Source of the DNA: Treponema sp.
Lineage (GTDB): Bacteria; Spirochaetota; Spirochaetia; Treponematales; Treponemataceae
Direction of reading: 5' to 3'
Length of the DNA: 64,000 bases
Assembly: GCA_017548565.1 (NCBI GenBank)
Contig: JAFYZU010000013.1
Span: 1 to 64,000 of the forward strand
Shown: positions 45,677-56,165 of the stretch, one piece after another
Layout: each line of letters opens with the position of its first letter
Position numbering within the stretch: the first letter of the stretch is position 1
The notes under the pieces: model-generated
Seen by the model: only the letters and a program-made list of their open reading frames with translations
Databases searched by the model: none
What the model was told of the DNA's origin: nothing
Position numbers and translations under genes: made by a program

Positions 45677-46267
45677 ATGAGCATCTATAATTTACCATAC
45701 GTTATTGAAAGAACAGGCAACGGCGAAAGGACTACCGATATTTATTCACGCTTACTTAGAGACAGAATTGTTTTTATAAACGGCGAAATAAATGATGATA
45801 CTGCTGATCTTGCAATTGCACAGATTCTTTTCCTTGAATCTGAAAATCCTGAAAAGGATATAAGCATTTACATTAACTCTCCGGGTGGTTCTGTAACGGC
45901 AGGACTTGCACTTTATGATACGATGCAATATGTAAAATGCGACATTCAGACTATATGTATGGGTCAGGCAGCAAGCATGGCGGCTATCCTTCTTGCAGCC
46001 GGAACTGAAGGTAAACGATATGCTCTTCCTTCTTCACGTGTAATGATTCATCAGCCGAGAGGCGGAGTTGAAGGACAGGAAAGCGATATTTCAATTCTTG
46101 CAAAAGAAATTATCCGTTTAAAAAAATTATCAATTGAATATCTTGCTAAGCATACTAAAAAACCATTTGAACAGGTTGCAGAAGATATTGAACGCGATTT
46201 TTATATGACTGCCGAAGATGCAAAAAAATACGGTGTTATCGATCATGTAATGCCCGCCAGAAAATAA
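45677..46267 (+). CDS. clpP: ATP-dependent Clp protease proteolytic subunit ClpP
   Basis: ClpP is the serine protease barrel of the ClpXP complex. The catalytic triad is visible: S100 (GQAASMAA), H125 (MIHQPRGG) and D174. The 196 residues are the normal length. It is followed by its partner clpX after 11 bases. Confidence 0.96.
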   Translation: MSIYNLPYVIERTGNGERTTDIYSRLLRDRIVFINGEINDDTADLAIAQILFLESENPEKDISIYINSPGGSVTAGLALYDTMQYVKCDIQTICMGQAASMAAILLAAGTEGKRYALPSSRVMIHQPRGGVEGQESDISILAKEIIRLKKLSIEYLAKHTKKPFEQVAEDIERDFYMTAEDAKKYGVIDHVMPARK

Positions 46268-46278
46268 GGACGTAAAGG

Positions 46279-47550
46279 ATGAGACGATTTAATAATTCAA
46301 ACTGCTACTGTTTTTTCTGCGGAAAACCTGCGGATACAAACAGAAAATTAATTGCAAGCCCTACCGGTGCATTTATCTGTGACCGATGCATTACGGTATG
46401 TCAGGAAAAACTTGATCTTGAATCAGCAGACCTTTCCCCGATTGAATTAGACAATGTCCCTACCCCGCGTGAGCTTAAAGAATATCTTGACAGTTATGTA
46501 GTCGGTCAGGATGAAGCAAAAAAAGTTCTTTCTGTCGCCGTTTACAATCACTATAAAAGAATGTCCAGCGAAAACATCAGTTCAATGGCAGATGAAGATG
46601 CAGTTGTAATTGAAAAATCAAATGTTCTTTTAATAGGACCTACCGGAAGCGGAAAGACTCATCTTGCAAAAACACTGGCACAAAAATTAAAGGTTCCGTT
46701 TGCTATTGCCGATGCGACAACCCTCACAGAAGCAGGATACGTCGGTGAAGATGTTGAAAACGTACTTTTGAAGCTCATCAATGCAGCCGACGGAAATATT
46801 GAAGCGGCACAGCGTGGAATTATTTTTATTGATGAAATAGATAAAATCTCAAGAAAAAGCGAAAACACTTCAATTACAAGAGATGTAAGTGGTGAAGGCG
46901 TACAGCAGGCTTTGTTAAAAATCATCGAAGGTACTATTGCAAGCGTTCCACCACAGGGCGGAAGAAAACATCCTAATCAGGAAATGCTCCAGATTGATAC
47001 TTCAAACATTCTTTTCATTCTTGGCGGTGCATTTGTCGGTCTTGATAAAATCATTGAACAGAGAACTAATGAACGTTCTATGGGCTTTGGTTCTAATGCA
47101 GGTCAGCTTACCGAAGAAGAAAAAATGAATCTTTTGAATCAGACAACTCCTGACGATCTGGTAAAATTCGGTCTTATTCCTGAGTTAATCGGACGTATGC
47201 CTATTACAGTTGCATTAAAAGAACTTACAAAGGATGATCTTGTAATGATTCTTACAGAACCAAAAAATGCAATTACAAAGCAGTTCCAGGCTTCTTTTGC
47301 ACTTGATGATGTAGATCTTACTTTTGATAAGGATGCAATTGAAGAAATTGCAAATGAAGCAATCAGACAGAAAACCGGAGCACGAGGATTACGTACAATC
47401 GTTGAAAAAATGCTCATGGATATCATGTATGAAATACCTGACATTCAGGGCAAACGACAGATTAACATTTCAAAGGATATCGTAAAACAGAAGAATCACA
47501 AGAATATAAATCAGCTTCTGAAGCCGTTGCTTGAAGATAAAATCAGTTAA
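46279..47550 (+). CDS. clpX: ATP-dependent Clp protease ATPase subunit ClpX
   Basis: ClpX unfolds substrates and feeds them to ClpP. The N-terminal zinc finger is at C11/C14 and C34/C37. Walker A is GPTGSGKT, the pore loop is GYVG, Walker B is IIFIDEIDK, and a sensor-2 arginine is in the [10 protein letters not shown] motif. 423 residues. The stop overlaps the convergent glycosyltransferase stop by 4 bases, so no terminator separates them. Confidence 0.96.
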   Translation: MRRFNNSNCYCFFCGKPADTNRKLIASPTGAFICDRCITVCQEKLDLESADLSPIELDNVPTPRELKEYLDSYVVGQDEAKKVLSVAVYNHYKRMSSENISSMADEDAVVIEKSNVLLIGPTGSGKTHLAKTLAQKLKVPFAIADATTLTEAGYVGEDVENVLLKLINAADGNIEAAQRGIIFIDEIDKISRKSENTSITRDVSGEGVQQALLKIIEGTIASVPPQGGRKHPNQEMLQIDTSNILFILGGAFVGLDKIIEQRTNERSMGFGSNAGQLTEEEKMNLLNQTTPDDLVKFGLIPELIGRMPITVALKELTKDDLVMILTEPKNAITKQFQASFALDDVDLTFDKDAIEEIANEAIRQKTGARGLRTIVEKMLMDIMYEIPDIQGKRQINISKDIVKQKNHKNINQLLKPLLEDKIS

Positions 47551-48662
47551 TCGTTTAAAAGATTATTTATACTGCGCAGTGTTTCCTGTACTGTATAATC
47601 CCAGCTGAATTTTTTTGAACGTTCCAGACCCTCTGCGATCTTTTTTTTGCAGAGGGTTTCGTTTTTCTGAACCTGTTCAAGACAGTCTGCAATCTGAACA
47701 AGATTATCTGAATCAAAATAAAAAGGAACATCTGCCCCGATTTCCTTCAAAGCACCTTCCGAAGAACAGCAGATTGGTATTCCGCACGCCATTGCCTCTA
47801 AAATCGGAAGGCCTACTCCTTCATTTATCGACGGAAATACACATGCCGAGGCGCCTGAATTAATCTGTGCAAAACTTTCATGAGGTATATAACCTGTGAT
47901 GAATATATCGCACGAATATTTTGAATTATAAGCGGCCTTATGGACAATTTCAGAATAATCTCCGTCATTACCCGAAATTACAAGCCTATGCGGTGCATTT
48001 GTCCTGTCCTTGAAAATTTCAAATGCCTTTATTAACTGAATATGTTTTTTTTCTTCGCTTGATAAAGATGAACCGTAAACAAAATACGGCTTCTTGATGG
48101 CAAACGGTTTTATTTCAACAAATTCAGACTCAAGATCAAGTGACGGGAAAAATTTCTTATGGTCTATTCCGTTATGAATTACTTTGATTTTATTTTCAGG
48201 AATATCATTTTTAATTAAATCATTCTTTAAAAAGTCAGAAGCAGCAATGATTAAATCTGCATTTAAAAGACCCTTTTTAATTTTCCTGAAAGCTCTTTTA
48301 CCGTTCTGCTTAATGACATTTGAAAAAATAGAATTAACAACTGCAACACTTTTTGTCTTGAATTTTACGGGGAAGACATTTTCAATAGCAGGATAAATCA
48401 CAAGATCATATTTCTGTTTCTTTACGAAAGAATGAATTTTATGTTTGTGCCATCGCTTTTCTGCACGAAGGGAATCGTCTATATCGATTGATGTAAAATT
48501 AAATTCCTTAAGTGATTTATAAGTATAACGGTCAAGCTCCGAGCCGAATAATTCAAAATCAAAAGGAACATTTTCCGGAATATGAGATATAAAATTTATG
48601 AGATAGGAACCGAATCCTGATTTTCCATGTTCACAGCCAAAAGTATCTACAGCTATTTTCAT
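47547..48662 (-). CDS. glycosyltransferase family 4-like protein
   Basis: This is a GT-B fold glycosyltransferase, 371 residues. The C-terminal donor-binding half carries the E-x7-E type motif ([17 protein letters not shown]) and a preceding [22 protein letters not shown] segment. The N-terminus has the glycine-rich acceptor loop ([12 protein letters not shown]). Acceptor and donor sugars are unknown; it probably builds a surface glycan or glycolipid. It stands alone on the minus strand. Confidence 0.82.
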   Translation of the reverse strand: MKIAVDTFGCEHGKSGFGSYLINFISHIPENVPFDFELFGSELDRYTYKSLKEFNFTSIDIDDSLRAEKRWHKHKIHSFVKKQKYDLVIYPAIENVFPVKFKTKSVAVVNSIFSNVIKQNGKRAFRKIKKGLLNADLIIAASDFLKNDLIKNDIPENKIKVIHNGIDHKKFFPSLDLESEFVEIKPFAIKKPYFVYGSSLSSEEKKHIQLIKAFEIFKDRTNAPHRLVISGNDGDYSEIVHKAAYNSKYSCDIFITGYIPHESFAQINSGASACVFPSINEGVGLPILEAMACGIPICCSSEGALKEIGADVPFYFDSDNLVQIADCLEQVQKNETLCKKKIAEGLERSKKFSWDYTVQETLRSINNLLND

Positions 48663-48726
48663 AATAGTCCTTTTTATTACCTTTATATTATAGCAGATTT
48701 TTGTTCAGTATGCTATATTTATTATT

Positions 48727-49845
48727 ATGCAGTCAAATTCATTTACAATTCTAGATAATTCTTTACAGGAAAAGCTTAAAGCCCTGAATATAAATCAACC
48801 GACAAACGTTCAGGAAAAGGTCATTCCCCAGATTGCAGCAGGGAAAAATATTCTTTTTCAATCTGAAACAGGAACCGGAAAAACATTCGCATATCTTTTA
48901 CCCCTCGTAAACAAAATGGAAAAAGAACAGGATTCAAAGCTTCGTCTTCTGATAATTGCCCCTACCTTTGAGCTTGCATCCCAGATAAACACAGCCGCAA
49001 AATCAATCACACAAAGAAAAACAGCACTATTAATCGGTGGTTCTCCGATCAAACGACAGATAGAAACACTCAAGGAAAAGCCTCAGATTGTGTGCGGGAC
49101 TGCGGCAAGACTTGTAGAACTTATAAGACTCAAAAAGCTTAAGATACAGGATTTAACTGCATGTGTTTTTGACGAATGCGACAGACTCATTAAAAAAGAA
49201 TCTTTCCCGGATACAGAGGAATTAAGAAGTCTTCTTCCGAAAGAAACACAGCTTATAGGATGTTCTGCAACTATAAATAAATCATGCAGACTGTTTTTCA
49301 ACAATGTAGAAACAATCATGCTGCCGAATGAACATATCCTTTCAAAAAACATAACGCATTGGGCAATCTACAGTGAAAAAAGAGATAAAATCGATACTCT
49401 GAGGAAATTTCTTTACGCTGAAAAACCTTCAAAAGCACTCATTTTTACTTCCCGTGCTGATGAAGTTGAAAACATATATACTAAGCTTAAATATAAAAAA
49501 ATTGAATGTACTGCCCTTCATGCAAAAGCAGAAAAACAGGTACGTAAATCGGCAATAGATAAATTCAGAAGCGGAAAAATAAATATCCTTATAACAAGCG
49601 ATTTATGTGCCCGTGGACTTGATATAACAAATGTTTCTCACATTATACAGATGGATTTACCAAACGATGATGATTTTTTCATTCACAGAAGCGGACGTAC
49701 TGCACGGGCAGGAAAAAACGGAATAAATGTTGTTATCGGTGATGAATTTGAAATGAACCATTATGCAGAGCTTGAAAAAAAACTTGGACTCACTGTTTAT
49801 CCGAAAGAAATCAGAAACGGACAGATTTGTGAACCGGTTCTTTAA
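48727..49845 (+). CDS. DEAD-box family RNA helicase
   Basis: The core helicase has 372 residues and little beyond the two RecA-like domains. Motifs in order: Q motif region (INQPTNVQEKVIPQIAAGKN), motif I SETGTGKT, motif II DECD (in place of DEAD), motif III SAT, and motif VI HRSGRTARAG. The lack of a C-terminal extension means no specific RNA-binding module is visible. A role in ribosome assembly or RNA decay is typical. Confidence 0.88.
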   Translation: MQSNSFTILDNSLQEKLKALNINQPTNVQEKVIPQIAAGKNILFQSETGTGKTFAYLLPLVNKMEKEQDSKLRLLIIAPTFELASQINTAAKSITQRKTALLIGGSPIKRQIETLKEKPQIVCGTAARLVELIRLKKLKIQDLTACVFDECDRLIKKESFPDTEELRSLLPKETQLIGCSATINKSCRLFFNNVETIMLPNEHILSKNITHWAIYSEKRDKIDTLRKFLYAEKPSKALIFTSRADEVENIYTKLKYKKIECTALHAKAEKQVRKSAIDKFRSGKINILITSDLCARGLDITNVSHIIQMDLPNDDDFFIHRSGRTARAGKNGINVVIGDEFEMNHYAELEKKLGLTVYPKEIRNGQICEPVL

Positions 49846-49893
49846 TACAGACGTAATTCTGAAAACTGATTTATTTTACCAGAAAAATATACA

Positions 49894-49922
49894 TTGAAAA
49901 ATCCTTCTATAATCATTATAAT
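49894..49922 (+). promoter_or_regulatory. sigma-70 promoter for smc
   Basis: TTGAAA (49894-49899) and TATAAT (49917-49922) are 17 bases apart, 43 bases before the smc start. Confidence 0.75.
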
Positions 49923-49965
49923 GGAAAAATAAATAATTTGTTATGATTAGTAGCGGGAAATACAG

Positions 49966-52923
49966 ATGTTTCTAAAAAGTCTTGACATATACGGTTTTAA
50001 ATCATTCGCAGATAAGACTCATATTGATTTTGCAGAAGGAATTACAGCATTATTGGGACCTAATGGCTGCGGGAAAAGTAATGTCGTAGATTCAATTAAA
50101 TGGGTTCTTGCCGAAAACCGTTCAAAAAATCTTCGTGCCGAAAAGATGGAAGATGTTATTTTCAACGGAACAGAACGACGTCCCGCCTTAAATGCCGCAG
50201 AAGTTACCCTAACCCTTTCAAATGAAAACGGTCTTTTACAGATAGCAGATCCAGAAATTGCAATTACAAGAAGGCTTTATCGTTCCGGTGACCAGGAATA
50301 TTTTATTAACAAAAGGCCTGCCGGTCCTACAGAAATCCGTAAGCTTTTTATGGATACAGGTGTCGGTAAAGCGGCATACTCTGTTATGGAACAGGGAAAA
50401 ATCGATCAGATTCTTTCATCCAAACCTGAAGACAGACGCTATCTTTTTGAAGAAGCCGCCGGAATCAATAAAAGCAAGGCAGATTGTCTGGAAGCAGAAA
50501 GAAAATGTGAACAGACACGATTGAACATGCAGCAGACTGAAATTTCATTAACTGAAATCAAACGTCAGTATGATACGTTAAAGGTACAGTCTGAAAAAAC
50601 AATCAAATGGAGAAAGTTCAAGGACGAAATCGAACAGTATGAGCTTGACCTTAATCTTCTTAAATTAAAAAGCTTTGTTCAGGATAAGGCAAGGCGTGAA
50701 GAAGAACTCAAAAACGTTCAGGAAAAACGCGATAAAGTACGCCAGGAAATTGAAGAAATAAACAACACGATTTCTGAAAACATGGATAAAGTCAAATCCA
50801 TGCAGGAAATTCTTTATAATAAGCAGGCTGAACTTTTAAGTATAGGTCAGGAAAAAAACGGTAAGCTCGAGCTCATAAAGCAGCAGAATCAGCAGGCATT
50901 GATATTAAAGGAAAAAATCAATTCCCTTGAAGGACGAAAAAGAACAATTCAGGAACGAATCGACAATCTTCAGGATGAAATTGATGAACACAATGCAAAC
51001 CTTCACGCAAAGACAAAACAGCTCAATGACATTAAAACAAACATTGAATCCTTCAATAATAATATTGAGGTTTCTGCCTCTCAGATTACAGATAATGACC
51101 GTCACACAGATACTTTAAGAATACAGATTGCAAAAAAAGAAGAAGAACGCAATGAACTTCAAAAAGAACTTGCCGCAATAACAGAGGATATAGTTTCAAA
51201 ACTTGACGAAAAACTAAAATCAGCCGGTTTCAGTGAAAAATCAATGAAGAATGCAAAGGAAGATCTTGATACAAAACTCAGTAAAATCAAAATCTTCATA
51301 AACGGTCGTAAAAATATATTCTCTGATTTTCTTAAACAGAAAAAAGATTCTGAAGCAGTAATCAAAGAAGCCGTAGAAGCATTCAGCGAAGCAGACAGAC
51401 AGCTTTCAGAACTTGAAAATGCTTATGCAAACTATATAAAATCTTCACCTGCTTTCATCATGGAATTCCTTTCACCTCAGGGTATAATGACAAAAAAACG
51501 CTCTGTAGATGAAAAAATCAGTGAAAACATCACTCACACACAGAATCTTACAAAACAGATTGGTGAGCTTAAGGAAGCTAACGATGAGCTTTCTGAAAAG
51601 ATTGAAGAATATAAAGAACTGCTCAACAAATTTAAAGTAAATGAAGTTCAGATGCAGGAACAGATTAAAGCCGCCCAGGATCAGACATCTACCCTTAACC
51701 GGCAGCTTGCAAGTGAACAGGCAATGCTTCAGGAAAACGAGGATGAACTCTTTACTGAAAACAAACGCGCTCAGGAAATTACAGATCAGATTAATACCTA
51801 TCAGGATGAACTTGCAGAGATAGAATACCGCGGACAGAAGCTGGCACAGGAAATGTCAAAGCTCGATGAAGATATTGCAAAAGCAAATGACAGTGTAAGC
51901 GGAAAGAATGATAAGCTTGAAAGAAAGCGTGAAGATCAGAACAGATATCAGGAACAGTATGAAAAGCTTACATTAACTCTCAATTCAGCAGAAAATGACA
52001 TTAAGAACATCAAGCAGAATTTCCAGGATCAGCATTCCATTGATCTTATGCAGCATGAAGAAAGGATGTATAAAATCACTACTCCTGTTTCTGAATTACG
52101 TGACAAGCTTTTTGCCGCTAAAAAAGATTTCCAGGGTCTTGGTACTGTAAACCTCATGGCTCCGGAAGAATTTAATGAAGTAAAAGACAGATACGAAAAG
52201 ATGAATAAAAACTACATGGATATCCAGAAATCACTGGAAAATTTAATCCGTGTAAATGAGGAAATCAAATCAAAATCTGCAGAAATGTTCCTTGAAACGT
52301 ATAATCAGATTAAGAAAAATTTCCACAATATGTTCCGACGACTTTTCAACGGTGGACGTGCAGAGCTTAAACTTGCAGATCCACAGAATATTTTACAGTC
52401 AGGAATTGATATTTATGCCCAGCCGCCTGGAAAAAAACTTGAAAATATTTCACTTCTTTCCGGTGGTGAAAAAACAATGACCGCAGTTGCCCTTCTGTTT
52501 GCAACTTATCAGGTAAGACCAAGTCCATTCTGTCTCCTCGACGAAATTGATGCAGCCCTTGACGATAAAAACGTATCGAGCTTCGTAACAACACTTGAAA
52601 GCTTTGCGAATGTAAGCCAGTATATCATCATTACACATAACAAAAAGACTGTAATGGGTGCTTCTACAATGCTCGGAATTACAATGGAAGAATCAGGTGT
52701 AAGTAAAATTATTGCGCTCAAGCTTGGACAGGAAATTACAAAAGAAAAGATAGAACCGGTTCAGGACTTTAAAGAAGAGGATGTCCCTGAAGAAGAAGGA
52801 ATTGTAGTTCCACAAAGACCTCCTAAACGAATACATAATCCGGACGGAACAATTACTGATCCTGTAATCGAAAATCATAATAAAGAAATATCTCAAAAGG
52901 AACCGGAAAAAGAAAATAAATAA
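49966..52923 (+). CDS. smc: chromosome segregation ATPase SMC, short form without clear hinge
   Basis: SMC condenses and separates chromosomes. The ATPase head is complete: Walker A GPNGCGKS at 31-38, signature LSGGEK near 830 and Walker B LLDEIDAALDD near 860. Between them lie two long coiled coils. At 985 residues it is about 200 shorter than typical bacterial SMC. In place of the ~150-residue hinge I see only a short non-coiled stretch near 490-515 (KSSPAFIMEFLSPQG). The frame is continuous, so this is not a broken gene. Downstream genes at +7 and overlapping suggest an operon. Confidence 0.9.
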   Translation: MFLKSLDIYGFKSFADKTHIDFAEGITALLGPNGCGKSNVVDSIKWVLAENRSKNLRAEKMEDVIFNGTERRPALNAAEVTLTLSNENGLLQIADPEIAITRRLYRSGDQEYFINKRPAGPTEIRKLFMDTGVGKAAYSVMEQGKIDQILSSKPEDRRYLFEEAAGINKSKADCLEAERKCEQTRLNMQQTEISLTEIKRQYDTLKVQSEKTIKWRKFKDEIEQYELDLNLLKLKSFVQDKARREEELKNVQEKRDKVRQEIEEINNTISENMDKVKSMQEILYNKQAELLSIGQEKNGKLELIKQQNQQALILKEKINSLEGRKRTIQERIDNLQDEIDEHNANLHAKTKQLNDIKTNIESFNNNIEVSASQITDNDRHTDTLRIQIAKKEEERNELQKELAAITEDIVSKLDEKLKSAGFSEKSMKNAKEDLDTKLSKIKIFINGRKNIFSDFLKQKKDSEAVIKEAVEAFSEADRQLSELENAYANYIKSSPAFIMEFLSPQGIMTKKRSVDEKISENITHTQNLTKQIGELKEANDELSEKIEEYKELLNKFKVNEVQMQEQIKAAQDQTSTLNRQLASEQAMLQENEDELFTENKRAQEITDQINTYQDELAEIEYRGQKLAQEMSKLDEDIAKANDSVSGKNDKLERKREDQNRYQEQYEKLTLTLNSAENDIKNIKQNFQDQHSIDLMQHEERMYKITTPVSELRDKLFAAKKDFQGLGTVNLMAPEEFNEVKDRYEKMNKNYMDIQKSLENLIRVNEEIKSKSAEMFLETYNQIKKNFHNMFRRLFNGGRAELKLADPQNILQSGIDIYAQPPGKKLENISLLSGGEKTMTAVALLFATYQVRPSPFCLLDEIDAALDDKNVSSFVTTLESFANVSQYIIITHNKKTVMGASTMLGITMEESGVSKIIALKLGQEITKEKIEPVQDFKEEDVPEEEGIVVPQRPPKRIHNPDGTITDPVIENHNKEISQKEPEKENK

Positions 52924-52929
52924 CAGCTT

Positions 52930-53274
52930 ATGCAGATTAAGGAATTCGTAATAAAAAATAAAATAAAAATAATGCTCATTACTCTAGGCGTATTAATTTT
53001 ACTGCTTGCCATTACGATTATCTGCGTTATTTCATCGGGTGGAAAAAAAGAAAAGCCTGATTATTCAAGAAAAAAAATCGTATTGACACAGGAACAGCTT
53101 ATTCCGGATGGACCCGAAGTTCAGAGAGATTACAACATAACTAGAAAAGAAAAAGATAAATGGTCAAAAGAAGAAATTGAGGAATGGTTTACCGTACCTA
53201 ATGCAAATGACATTAAATCACTTCAGACAGCCGATGATAATCTCATTTCTCAGATTCTGGGAGTGGCACCATGA
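52930..53274 (+). CDS. small single-pass membrane protein
   Basis: The 114-residue protein has one N-terminal transmembrane helix (about residues 14-36: IMLITLGVLILLLAITIICV) and a charged, Lys/Glu-rich outer part. No family is recognised. It begins 6 bases after smc and overlaps the next lipoprotein gene by ATGA. Confidence 0.65.
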   Translation: MQIKEFVIKNKIKIMLITLGVLILLLAITIICVISSGGKKEKPDYSRKKIVLTQEQLIPDGPEVQRDYNITRKEKDKWSKEEIEEWFTVPNANDIKSLQTADDNLISQILGVAP

Positions 53275-54860
53275 AAAAGATTTTTTATTTACTGTTAATT
53301 TCAATTCTTTTTATATCATGTGTTTCTAACTGGTTCGGTAAAAATAAAAATGATGACAATAACAGCGAAGAACAAAAAGAAAATATTCCTGTATCATCCA
53401 TCGAAATACCTCATGCTCCGGCCGAAATTGAAGAACCTCTTGTACGTGATCTGGAAACAGAAGAGACGCAGCTTTCAGCAAAAAGCAATAACGGGAAAAC
53501 AAAAGATAATAATACTGCTGCTTCAAATACAAATGATTACAGAACAAACACTGGAACAAATGACAGCAAAGTTCCGCAGATAACAGCAGCTGAAAACAAA
53601 ACAAATACTGCAAAAACGAATGAAAGCAGGCAGACAACAACAAAGACATCAGACAACAAATCACCTGCTTCGAAAACAAATGAAACTAAGACCGGTACAT
53701 TAAAATCAGATAATACAAAATCAACAGGTACCGTAAAATCAAATGATACAAAAACAACAGATACTAAAACAAGTAATAAACCCGATTATGCAAATCTGAA
53801 TAACAGGAAAACTCAGACCGGGACATCTGAAAGTAATGCAAAAACACCGTCAGTTTCAAACACAAAGGCATCAAATTCATCAGCATTAAATAACGCATCA
53901 TCTTCAAATACCGGTTCTGCATCAAATACCGACAATGACAGTTATACAAAGATGACCGGAAAGGATGAGCAAAAATCAAAAGGCAATGCAGAATATCCCG
54001 GCTTTGTAAAGGATGATATTGAACCACAGGAAGACGAGATGAACTATACCGAAATAAAGGAAGCAGATGATTCTGCAGTTCCGTCAAGATCGGTTACCTT
54101 AAAGCGTGGTGAACTTTTACAGGTCGTTTATCCCGGCTCCGGATGGATATATCTTGGTTCTTTATCTGAATATAACAATCTTGAAAGCCGAGGAAGAAAA
54201 GTCGGCGATACTCAGACAATCTACACTCTTTATGCAAAAGATAAGGGAACACAGCTTCATCATTTTTATAAAACAGATAATCTCACGGGAAACTACATCG
54301 ATGACTATCTTGAAGTTACAGTTCTTGATATAAAAGGTTCAATAACTACAAGCGTAAAGGCTCCTGATTATACAGGCTTTGTCCCGAAACAGCCTGCACG
54401 ACCGGCAATCGCTTCTACAAAAATAACAGCAGATGAAGAAAAACCAAAGGATGATGAAATTGAAATCATAAATGCAAATAAAAATGAAATTCCTGATATC
54501 TCTCAGCTTATTGATGAACAGACTCAAAATGAGTCAATTCTTGAACAGCCTGCACAGATAAATCAGGAAGAACTCTCTGCTGATCAGCTTTTAAAACTTA
54601 CCAGAGAATATATTTCAAACAAAGATTATATCAATGCAAATAAAACAGTAAATCTGTTCTTAACAAAAGCAACAGACAAAACTGACGAAGGATTATTTCT
54701 AAAAGGACAGATTCTCGAGGCAAACAGCAGCCTTAAGGATATAAAATCTGCTATTGCAACATACGAGGATCTTGTTCATAATTATCCTTCAAGCGCATTC
54801 TGGGAAGATGCCGGAAAACGGATAAAATATTTGAAAAGATTTTATATAGATATTTATTAA
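53271..54860 (+). CDS. lipoprotein with long Thr/Asn/Lys/Ser-rich linker and C-terminal TPR-like domain
   Basis: A lipobox (LFISC, Cys17) predicts a lipid-anchored protein. Residues ~60-235 are low-complexity with irregular repeats of the type T-x-N-T/S-K-T, probably a flexible stalk. Residues ~275-350 form a beta-rich domain (LKRGELLQVVYPGSGWIYLG). The last ~100 contain a TPR-like pair similar to YbgF/BamD-type proteins (TYEDLVHNYPSSAFWEDAGKRI). It may connect the membrane to the cell wall; the partner is unknown. Confidence 0.7.
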   Translation: MKKIFYLLLISILFISCVSNWFGKNKNDDNNSEEQKENIPVSSIEIPHAPAEIEEPLVRDLETEETQLSAKSNNGKTKDNNTAASNTNDYRTNTGTNDSKVPQITAAENKTNTAKTNESRQTTTKTSDNKSPASKTNETKTGTLKSDNTKSTGTVKSNDTKTTDTKTSNKPDYANLNNRKTQTGTSESNAKTPSVSNTKASNSSALNNASSSNTGSASNTDNDSYTKMTGKDEQKSKGNAEYPGFVKDDIEPQEDEMNYTEIKEADDSAVPSRSVTLKRGELLQVVYPGSGWIYLGSLSEYNNLESRGRKVGDTQTIYTLYAKDKGTQLHHFYKTDNLTGNYIDDYLEVTVLDIKGSITTSVKAPDYTGFVPKQPARPAIASTKITADEEKPKDDEIEIINANKNEIPDISQLIDEQTQNESILEQPAQINQEELSADQLLKLTREYISNKDYINANKTVNLFLTKATDKTDEGLFLKGQILEANSSLKDIKSAIATYEDLVHNYPSSAFWEDAGKRIKYLKRFYIDIY

Positions 54861-54884
54861 TCTGTCTAATTAAAGGGGGCAACT

Positions 54885-56165
54885 ATGTTAGACTATAAAT
54901 TCATAAAAGATAATCTTGATGCTGTTAAACAGAATATCATCAACAGAAATATGACAGCCGATGCAGATGCAGTCGTAAAACTTTATGATAAAAGAACAGA
55001 GCTTGTTACTAAACTTCAGGGACTTCAGCAGAAAAGAAATGAAAATGCAAATGCAATGAAACAGAAGCTTGATAATGATAAAAGACAGGAACTTATTGCT
55101 GCAGGAAAAGCAATAAAGGATGAAATTTCGGCAGTTGAAGCAGAAACAAAGGAAACAGAAGCAGCACTTGAAGAAGCAGCACGACAGATTCCAAATATGG
55201 TTCATCCGGATGTTCCTGTTGGAAAGCTTGACACAGAAAATCTTGAAGTAAAGGTTGTCGGAACTCCAAGAAAATTTGATTTTGAACCAAAGGATCATGT
55301 TGAACTTGGCGAAACTCTTGATATAATCGATTTTGACAGAGGCACGAAGGTTTCAGGACCAAAATTCTATTATCTTAAAAACGAAGCGGTATTCCTTGAA
55401 CAGGCTTTGATTATGTATGCATTAAATACATTAAGAAAGCATAATTTCAATATGTTCATCACACCGGACGTTGCAAAAGAAGATGTTCTCAAGGGAATCG
55501 GATTTAATCCGCGCGGAAATGAAAGCAATGTTTATTCAATCGAAGAAGAAGGAACCTGTCTTGTTGCAACAGCAGAAATAACTTTAGGCGGTTATCATCA
55601 GGATGAAATTCTTGATAAATCAAAGCTTCCTCTTTTATACGGAGGATTAAGTCATTGTTTCAGACGTGAAGCAGGAGCCGCAGGACAGTTCTCAAAGGGG
55701 CTTTACCGCGTACATCAGTTTGATAAAGTTGAAATGTTTGCCTACTCTACTCCGGAACAGTCTGATGAAATTCATGAAAAACTGCGCCAGATAGAAGAAG
55801 AAATATTTACAGGACTTGGACTCCCATTCCACGTTGTAGATACATGTACCGGTGATCTTGGTGCACCTGCTTACAGAAAATGGGATCTTGAAGCATGGAT
55901 GCCTGGTCGAAACGGCGGAGAATATGGAGAGGTAACTTCTACATCTAACTGTACAGATTACCAGGCACGACGTCTAAACATTAAATATAAGGATGATGAC
56001 GGAAAAAATAAATATGTTCACACGCTGAACGGAACAGCAATTGCAGTTGGACGAGCGATGCTTGCAATTCTTGAAAATTATCAGAATGCAGACGGCTCTG
56101 TAACAATACCACCGGTTCTCGTTCCATTCTGTGGATTTGAATCTATAAAACCGAAGAAGCATTAA
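54885..56165 (+). CDS. serS: seryl-tRNA synthetase
   Basis: This class II synthetase charges tRNA-Ser. An N-terminal antiparallel coiled coil (about 30-105) is followed by the catalytic domain with motif 2 (HCFRREAGAAGQFSKGLYRVHQFDKVE) and motif 3 (NGTAIAVGRAMLAILEN). The 426 residues are typical length. AAAGGGGG precedes the ATG. Its stop overlaps the convergent gene by 4 bases. Confidence 0.96.
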   Translation: MLDYKFIKDNLDAVKQNIINRNMTADADAVVKLYDKRTELVTKLQGLQQKRNENANAMKQKLDNDKRQELIAAGKAIKDEISAVEAETKETEAALEEAARQIPNMVHPDVPVGKLDTENLEVKVVGTPRKFDFEPKDHVELGETLDIIDFDRGTKVSGPKFYYLKNEAVFLEQALIMYALNTLRKHNFNMFITPDVAKEDVLKGIGFNPRGNESNVYSIEEEGTCLVATAEITLGGYHQDEILDKSKLPLLYGGLSHCFRREAGAAGQFSKGLYRVHQFDKVEMFAYSTPEQSDEIHEKLRQIEEEIFTGLGLPFHVVDTCTGDLGAPAYRKWDLEAWMPGRNGGEYGEVTSTSNCTDYQARRLNIKYKDDDGKNKYVHTLNGTAIAVGRAMLAILENYQNADGSVTIPPVLVPFCGFESIKPKKH

